A stretch of 64,000 bases of DNA from the NCBI GenBank assembly GCA_017354895.1, contig CP071496.1, forward strand, positions 2,232,001-2,296,000, given 5' to 3'. Of the stretch, positions 57,429 to 64,000 are shown piece after piece. Every line of letters begins with the position of its first letter. Position 1 is the stretch's first letter. This DNA is from Podospora comata. Lineage: Eukaryota; Ascomycota; Sordariomycetes; Sordariales; Podosporaceae. A program made the translations under genes and the position numbers. The notes under the pieces were generated by a model. That model searched no databases. It saw nothing but the letters and a program-made list of their open reading frames with translations, and was not told the origin of the DNA.

Positions 57429-58908
57429 TTATGACTTACTCACCCTTCTCCTCCTCGGCACTGCCTCCCCCTTTGCAGCATCACTATAATTCGTACTCGT
57501 CCCAATGCCCGAGTCCTTCCAATCGCTCCCCTCCCCATCCTCCTCATCATCCCCCTGTTCACCAAAATCTGGCAATTTGGTCATTAAGAGGTCCAATTCC
57601 TCCTCGCCTTCCTCCTTCTTAATCTTCCTCTCCAGCCCCGACGAACTCTCATACCTCAACGGCGGTTCTCCCGTCCCAGTAGGAAATGTTCTTTCCGTAT
57701 CCGACATCTCATCTTCCTCCTTAATCAGACTCTGTTCCAGCGTCGGTTCCAGCCTCGGTTCCCAGTCTTCAATCTGCTTTTGTTGATCGCTACCACGAAT
57801 ACCCCCGAGAAGCAGAATCCCCAACGCCAAACACCCCATCTCCACCGCCCAAAACAGCGCCGTGATTCCAAAAAACGACAGGATACGCCATTCATACATC
57901 ACCCACCTCAATCCCCTCAACCTGGCCACAATTTTGACCCGGCACTCATATACCCCCAATCCCTGCCCAGCCTGCACCTCCACCACCATACTCCTTGGCA
58001 TCTTCTCACCCTGTCCCTGCCCCTTTCTCGACCAAGAGTCACCCCTCCCACTCCCAAAAGCCACCCCCTCCACCATCTTCACCTCCAACATCGTCGCATC
58101 CGCCCGTTGCGTAAACAACACGTGATACGGCAAAAATAATATCCTCTTCGCCAACGAAACCAACGGATCAGTATAAGGAATAATTGCCGGCCTCGCACTT
58201 GTCAATAACACCGTCGAGGACTTCATCAACGGCCCCAAACTGAGACTCGTCACCAAATCCGTCTGCCCGGTCGTCTTATCCATCAACACAACAGGATTAT
58301 ACATCCCCGCCCCCCCAGCAGGTGTGTGCTCCGTCAGGTCCGTATCCAGCAAGTGGATCAGCACCATGAAATTCCCCCTCTTTGTATTCTCTGGCGTCAG
58401 AGGCAGCGTCAACGAAACCGATATATCGTACGGTTGGTCAGGGAGGAGCTTCAGGCTTGTTAACGCGACCGGGTTTTGGCCGTATCTGCCATCAACAGTC
58501 AGCCGCAGACTTTTAAGAAAAACAGGGGAGAAGGGAGAGGCGGGAGAGCACACCCATAATGCAGATAAACCTCCTGCTCATGCACCTGTTTGGGCAGGTA
58601 AACATAGTAAGAGGCCACGTAGACCACCGCAGCAACAAGATATAGTATGACCGCCGCGGTGAGTAGCAAAATCGACCATATCAAACTCCTCTGAACAGTC
58701 CTAGACGTCAACAGGTAAACAACCCCCTTCTTCGTCTCCCTCAACAACGCGCGGAGCCCGGTCGTGATCTGGCTCCATTGGTGGGATAGACGGGCAAATT
58801 CGTCGTCTTCGCCGGCGGCAACAGTGTTGCGTTGGGCCTGGCCACATCAAAAGGTTAGCGATCCAGATAGAGAACTTATGAAACTCAAGGGAGGGCGACG
58901 CGTACCAT
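57429..58908 (-). CDS. SEI1: Seipin, lipid-droplet biogenesis protein
   Basis: Seipin is an ER membrane protein that shapes lipid droplets at ER contact sites. The model is complement(join(57429..58485,58554..58837,58906..58908)), 447 residues. Membrane segment 1 is LIWSILLLTAAVILYLVAAV, followed by YYVYLPKQ. A 68-nt intron (GTGTGC donor, CTGACT branch, GGCAG acceptor) restores VYLHYGYGQNPVALTSL. The lumenal domain continues with QPYDISVSLTLPLTPEN and GNFMVLIHLLD. Segment 2 is ILSFFGITALFWAVEMGCLA. The C-terminal tail is long, acidic and cytosolic. The first exon is proposed to be the ATG alone, followed by GTACGC; GCTAACC precedes the exon starting AQRNTVAAGEDDEF. The stop lies next to a GTGAGT, so a further 3' exon is possible. 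Confidence 0.88.
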
Positions 58909-60008
58909 CTTGTCACAATTACCTGGATCCAATGGCCTCGCGTGGATCGAAAAAAAACCTAGTGTATCTCCAGCTTGTGGTGTTTGTCGCTCTCTCTACC
59001 AAACGTGGTTCATTCTCTGGATGTAATATTAAGATGTGATGCTGAAATCGTCTGGAGGAATTCGCTGCCCTCTCTTTATTACCACATACCATGTCCGTTC
59101 CGTGGTTCCTGCCCAACTGAGGTAACTTCACTCACACACGAAAAATGTCAGGCGCATTCTCATTGGCATGTGAAGTGCGAAATTGCAGCTGGCTGTTTGG
59201 GGGAAGAGCTAGGGACCAGGAGCTTTCACCCCCCTCCCCCACCCACTTTTTGGCATCCCTGCAGCGCCTGATGTCATCCCAACTTAGCGCTTCACATAGG
59301 TCTTGGCATCCGATATCCGATATCCACTACTTGGGTCTTGCGAATAACTTCACGTCGTTGCGGTAACCTTTGGTGTGGCTGAATGAAGGCGTAACTGGAA
59401 CATGGTAGTCTGAGTGTGTTCAAAGAACACGAGCAGATGGCGTAAACGCCCATCTGTTAACAACTGATGACTCCGATGGTACGAACACCTACCGGCCTGG
59501 CAGCAGGAAAAGATAAATATCTCTCCCGACGCACATGCAACTGGGTAGACCACGTTTATTTCCATCTCTGTCTTAAGACTAAACAACAACATAGCAATGG
59601 GGTAGTCGTAGTAGCAGTAACCGGAAAATGATCCCAAGCAGAAGAAAACAAGCTGAAAAAGAAAAAAAAGTAAAAAAGAATCCATCGATCAAAATCAGAA
59701 CAAGCTCGCTCGAGCAAAAATCCCCAATACAAACCCCATCGTTCCATATACACATTTCAGACATCCCAAATCGTCACCATCCCCTTCCTAAGTCCAACCC
59801 AAGCCCTTGGTATCCCCCATCATTATAAACAAACCATGACAGATCCACCAAACCAACCCAACCCCAACCATACCGCTGTGAAGAAGTCGGAGGGATTCAC
59901 CCCTTTCCCACATCTTCTTTTCCATCTCCATCCCATAACCTCCTACTATCCTCCTCTCGCCATCTTCTCCTTCCCCCATCATATCCCCTTTGCCCTGTTG
60001 CAACTCCC
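58909..60008. other. Intergenic region seipin / F-BAR gene
   Basis: It holds the seipin promoter and the F-BAR gene 3' UTR. The ORFs are short or A/T-rich. No gene is supported. Confidence 0.55.
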
Positions 60009-63000
60009 CTAACTCAGAGGCTGCAAATAGTTACTGGGCACCAACCCAACCTGCCCATTCCCACCCTGCACCGTCGCCTCCCACCACCCATCATCCTGAT
60101 GCCTCAACACAGCCAAAACATCCCCCTTTGCAAACCCCAGCTCCTCCGGAATCGCCGCTTGGTACATATACAGTGCTCGAGCTACAGCCAACGTTAGCCA
60201 ACATCCCCCAAATGAACTTGTCACCGTTAAACTCACCAAAATGCATAATAGCCCTCCCATCCCTAGTATACGTCCCCGGATCCCCCACCTGCCTATCCCT
60301 CCCCCCAGCCCCCCCAGCAGCGACACTCTTGCTCCTCGCCCTGCTCGCCCCTCCATTCCCACCACTCCCCTCATACAAACTCATATTGCTCGCCACCACA
60401 TTCCCACTGCTCCCCGCCCTGACGTTCCCGGCCGTATTGCTCCTCCCATGCCTCCCCCTCTGACTCCCCCCATACAAACTCCCCTCATCCCCACCACCAC
60501 CCGTCGGGATCGACCCCGCCACCGAAAGCGCCATCGAATGATTCTGGTGTCCCGACATACTACTCGCCGGCCTCTGACTATACGGCGCCGGGCTCGCACT
60601 CCTCCCATCACCCATCACGCTCGGCGACCCCCTCCCGGGCTGCTCATACCGACCAGAATAACTCCCCCTATGCTGCTGCTGCGACGACACAGACCCCCGA
60701 TGCTGCTGACTCTGATGCTGACTCCCCGTCGAACTCGAAAACATATTCGGACTCGCACTCCCATTCCCATACCCGACACTGGGACTAGCCCTCGACCCCG
60801 GCCTAGGACTAGCACTCCTCGTCGGCGCCGGACTCGCCGCCCTGACCGTATCATTCCCCCTCGTCCCCGGCCTCGACATACTCCTAGCGTAATCCCCCCC
60901 ACCACCCCCACCAGACCCCGGCCGTCCCCCATCAAACAAGCTCCTCGTCTGCGTCTGAAACTTTTCCGAAGCCGCCTTCATCGCCTTGGACGTAACCGCC
61001 GGCGGCGGCACCCCCAACCGCTGAACCTGAACCTGCTGATCATAACTTGGCGGCGGCGTCCCCCTCATGGCAGCAACAACAGCGCTGTTCCCGCTTACAC
61101 TCATCGCTCCCGACCTCCCTCCAGGAGCGGGCGTGGCAATACCATGATAGTGATCTGCCGACACCCTTCCCCCACCCCCGCTACCATTCATCTTGTTACT
61201 CCCCGACGTCACCCCCTTCAGCTCCGCAAGCGCCATAGCAATTGGGTCGTCTTCTGGTGTAGCCGGCGCAGCTTGCTGTTTTTGACGAGCAGTGTCGTCA
61301 ACCTGGAAGACGTTTCCTCCCACGTTGAGTGCGAGGCTAGCATTGGCAGCAATGGGATCGGGACTGACGCTTCGGTCGGGGGTGATGACCTGGTCGTTGC
61401 TCTTGTTAAAAGCCCCCGTGAGCTGGGGACGCTGGTTGTTGGTGGGGTGCCAGGTGTTTCTGCTGTTGGGGGCGACTTCCTTGGTGCTCTTTCTGCGGAA
61501 GGGACTGTTGTTTCCAAAGAACCCGCTCTTCTTCTTGAGGACCTTTTTGTCGGGGGACTCACTGCCTTGTTGGGGCTGTTGCTGTTGTTGGAGTTGTTGA
61601 GGTGGTTGCTGTTGCTGTTGTTGGACAGGGGGTTGGCGCTGTTGGGCTGGTGGCTGCTGCTGCTGCTGCTGTTTGACGGGCGCCATGGCTTGCTGGGGCG
61701 GTTCTTGACTAGAGAAGGACGTCTCGCTGTGGGAGCCTCTGCTAGAGGGTCGGGCTGATGTGGCAGATGGCGCCGTGCTGAGGTCTGAAGCTGTGGGCCG
61801 GCAGAGCATGGTCATGCCATCCATTGGGTAGGGATCGTGAGGAACAGGCGCGAACTCGTTGGGGTCGTAGTCCATGTTGCTGGCTTGAGGAGACTGATAG
61901 CTTCTAGGCGCTGCCCTCCGTTGATCTTGTTTCAAGTCTTGCTGGGGAATAACCGGGACCGCAGCAGCAATCGCCTTCTGAGGCAACGCCGCCGCTTGGC
62001 CTCGTGCCGGCTCAGGATCACCATGAAGCTTCCGTGCCAATGCCGAGTTCGGATCGTGATGAGACTCAAAAGTCGAGGGTTGTGGCGACGAAGAGCGGAA
62101 AGCCGGGTTTATACTCCTCGAAAACTGCGCGACCGAATAATTATCATCGTCCGACACCTCCGACTGGGAATCCATATCCCCCCGGCAAAAGTTGATGTAC
62201 TTTGGCGCATCCGGAATCTCCTGACCAGTCCCCTTCTCGGTGATGAACGTTATTATGTCCTTCTCCACCTCCATATGTTCCAGGGACAGCCTGATCTTTT
62301 CGCAGGAAGAGTCGTCACTAACGCAGACAGTCGACGCAATATTCGCAAACTGCCAGAGGCTGCTCTTGGTGAAATCCAAGCGCTCCTCCTCTAAATCCTG
62401 GAACTTGTCAGCCGCCGCCTTCCACTCCCTGTTCCACCTCGCCGTTGTCTCCTCCAGCGCCCTGACCGCAGCCTCGTACTCGGCGTTGGAGGCAGCCAAG
62501 CTGATCTGTGTCTTCTCCAACTTCGCCTTATTCTTTCTCTCCTCTTGGCCCATGACCATGTGCCCTTGCGCGAGGTAGCCCTTGATCTTGAGACACTCCT
62601 GCTCGTACTTGTCTCTCGTTTTGTTGACCATCTGCGTCTGCTGCACCTTGGTCTTGAGCAGCTTCTCCACCGTGTTCTGCACAATCTTTCGTCGCTCCTT
62701 CATCCCACCAGCAAACGCAGCCAGGGGTTCCTCGAGTTCGCTCTTCATTTGCTGCGCGATATGCTGATGCTGTTTGCCCATCGACTCGACTTCAGCCCGG
62801 ACAATATCCAGCGACTGTCTCAGAGTCCCCGTCTCCTGCGAACCCAGGTTCTTGCGGCATAGCGAGAGTAGTTTTCGGGCGTAATCGTCTTCGATGGATG
62901 CGCGGGCTATTTTTTTTTTCCTGACTGTCAGTCGATTCTCACCTGGCTTGAAAAGGAGAGAAACTCACCGCTGTAGAAGTTCTTGAGTTCATCGCATGTG

Positions 63001-63184
63001 AGCTTGGCGTTTGCCATGCGCTCGAGCAGGGGTCCGACACCGGCATCGTCTTTACCCCAGAAGTTGTTGGCGACTATTATTATCGGAAAAAGTCAGTCGT
63101 TGAATCCCCCTTCCGAAGCTGTCCAGCTCCATCAAACTTACAAGAAAGGGCGACGGCCGGCCCATCGTTGTAATCGGCCGTCAT
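60009..63184 (-). CDS. F-BAR and SH3 septation protein (Cdc15/Imp2/Hof1 family)
   Basis: Proteins of this build bind membrane at the septum and tether the actomyosin ring. The model is complement(join(60009..60181,60237..62906,62969..63073,63142..63184)), 996 residues. Exons 1-2 give MTADYNDGPAVALS and FANNFWGKDDAGVGPLLERM. The F-BAR domain continues ARASIEDDYARKLLSLCRKN, then coiled-coil helices to about residue 300. A long disordered middle follows, with a polyglutamine stretch (near 61,580-61,690), Ser/Pro clusters and a Gly-rich region. The last exon encodes an SH3 domain: ARALYMYQAAIPEELGFAKG, DVLAVLRHQDDGWWEA, GLVPSNYLQPLS. All phases match (GTAAGT, GTGAGT twice; a GCTAACG branch before the last exon). 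Codons in the 3' third are strongly G-rich. Confidence 0.93.
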
Positions 63185-64000
63185 GGCGCCTGACGGAGAA
63201 GCAAAACTGAGATTGACCTAGTTTTTTCTCCTTTCTGCTTCAAGTGAAAATCCCCGGAAAACACTAGGAAATTTTGCTTTGCCGCCGCAGCGTCGCGGGT
63301 AATGTACTCTTCAATCTGATATAGTGTTGCAAAAATCGATATGGAAAACCCGCGCGCAAAGTCGGCCAGCGAGACAAGACACACAAAAGGAAGATTGCCG
63401 CTGCGGTAAAAGGGCTGGTAAAGACAGTTTCAATATGCCGGGTGAGTTAAGAAGGGGGGGTTGGATCTGGAATGTATAATGGGTGTTGAAGAAAGGGAAA
63501 GAGAGCACCAGTTCTTGGTTTCCTGCTGCACAAGTGTTGACTTCCTTTGCCGCTGACGCCGGGTTGGATGGATTGGTCGCGAGGGGCAACCACACTGCAC
63601 AAGCGCCGAGCCGCTCTGACTTGCATGATCAGCCCTCCCCCACCATTGAAGAAATGATGGTTAGCAGGGGACTTTTACTCACTTTCTTGGTTTTTTGGTG
63701 TTTTGGCGACGGTAAACCAAACTAAAGGCCTTTTGTCAAGATTGAGGATGGTTTCTCAAGAGGGAATTGTCGTCGTGGGTCAGACAGAAAAGTGGGAAGA
63801 CCCTCACAAGCTGATGATGTGTTAAGGAGGGGCTGGGAAAGCCTTGCTCGATTGCTCCCTATTCGTTGGTTGTCCTGCGCTAACAACGTGGTGCTCAGAT
63901 CCGCCTTCTCTTCGGAAAGGGGCACATTATCCAAGGTCAAAATTGTGCTTCTTTAGGTACTGACGGGTCCTAAGCGTCTATCGCTCGGGTTCCAGCTCAA
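63185..64000. other. Upstream region of the F-BAR gene, to the window edge
   Basis: It should contain the F-BAR promoter. The short ORFs at 63311-63940 have no recognisable content, and no other gene is visible before the edge. Confidence 0.5.

Overview
This window looks like nuclear DNA of a filamentous ascomycete, most likely of the order Sordariales (Podospora/Chaetomium/Neurospora kin). The grounds are short introns (about 45-150 nt) with GTANGT-type donors and CTAAC/CTGAC branch sites close to CAG/TAG acceptors, fungal-only families (DASH subunit Duo1, a SurE-tubulin-ligase fusion, Aim21, a DUF3425 bZIP protein), and a nuclear tRNA-Glu gene with an intron. The taxon is inferred from style, not from a search. 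I resolved most gene models by hand, choosing splice sites that keep the reading frame and restore family-conserved sequence.

Layout. 0-7.1 kb: a Sir2-type deacetylase (+, 5' end cut by the window edge) runs convergently into a PMC1-type calcium ATPase (-). 7.1-14 kb: a 6.9-kb gene-poor stretch. 14-16.8 kb: PBY1 (-), a SurE-like/tubulin-tyrosine-ligase fusion. 17.8-32.1 kb: a dense block rich in genome-maintenance genes: an unrecognised basic, probably nuclear protein (-), DUO1 (+), RNase H2 subunit B (-), MCM10 (+) and DNA2 (-). 32.7-46.4 kb: TRAPPC11 (+, divergent from DNA2), a DUF7918-like protein (+), NTF2 (+, six exons), TVP18 (+), then tRNA-Glu(UUC) (-). 46.4-49.2 kb: AIM21 (-). 49.2-57.4 kb: a sparse segment with a bZIP/DUF3425 regulator (-), a small uncertain ORF and an orphan gene with a frame problem at a poly-G tract. 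57.4-63.2 kb: seipin (-) and an F-BAR/SH3 septation protein (-).

How the genes fit together. Several products act in replication and chromosome segregation (Mcm10, Dna2, RNase H2B, Duo1, Sir2). The RNase H2B/MCM10 divergent promoter holds two ACGCGT boxes 21 bp apart, and the DNA2/TRAPPC11 promoter holds one. Others act in actin, cytokinesis and membrane trafficking (Aim21, the F-BAR protein, TRAPPC11, Tvp18, seipin). There is no sign of an operon or a biosynthetic cluster.

The most unusual structure is non-coding. A degenerate tandem repeat with a 21-bp period recurs in four separate intergenic regions (about 13.36-13.56, 26.16-26.32, 36.69-36.92 and 55.37-55.51 kb), in both orientations. 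A second pattern is a change in codon style inside many genes, from C-ending codons at the 5' side to G-rich codons at the 3' side. I saw no intact transposon, retroelement, virus-like element or CRISPR array.
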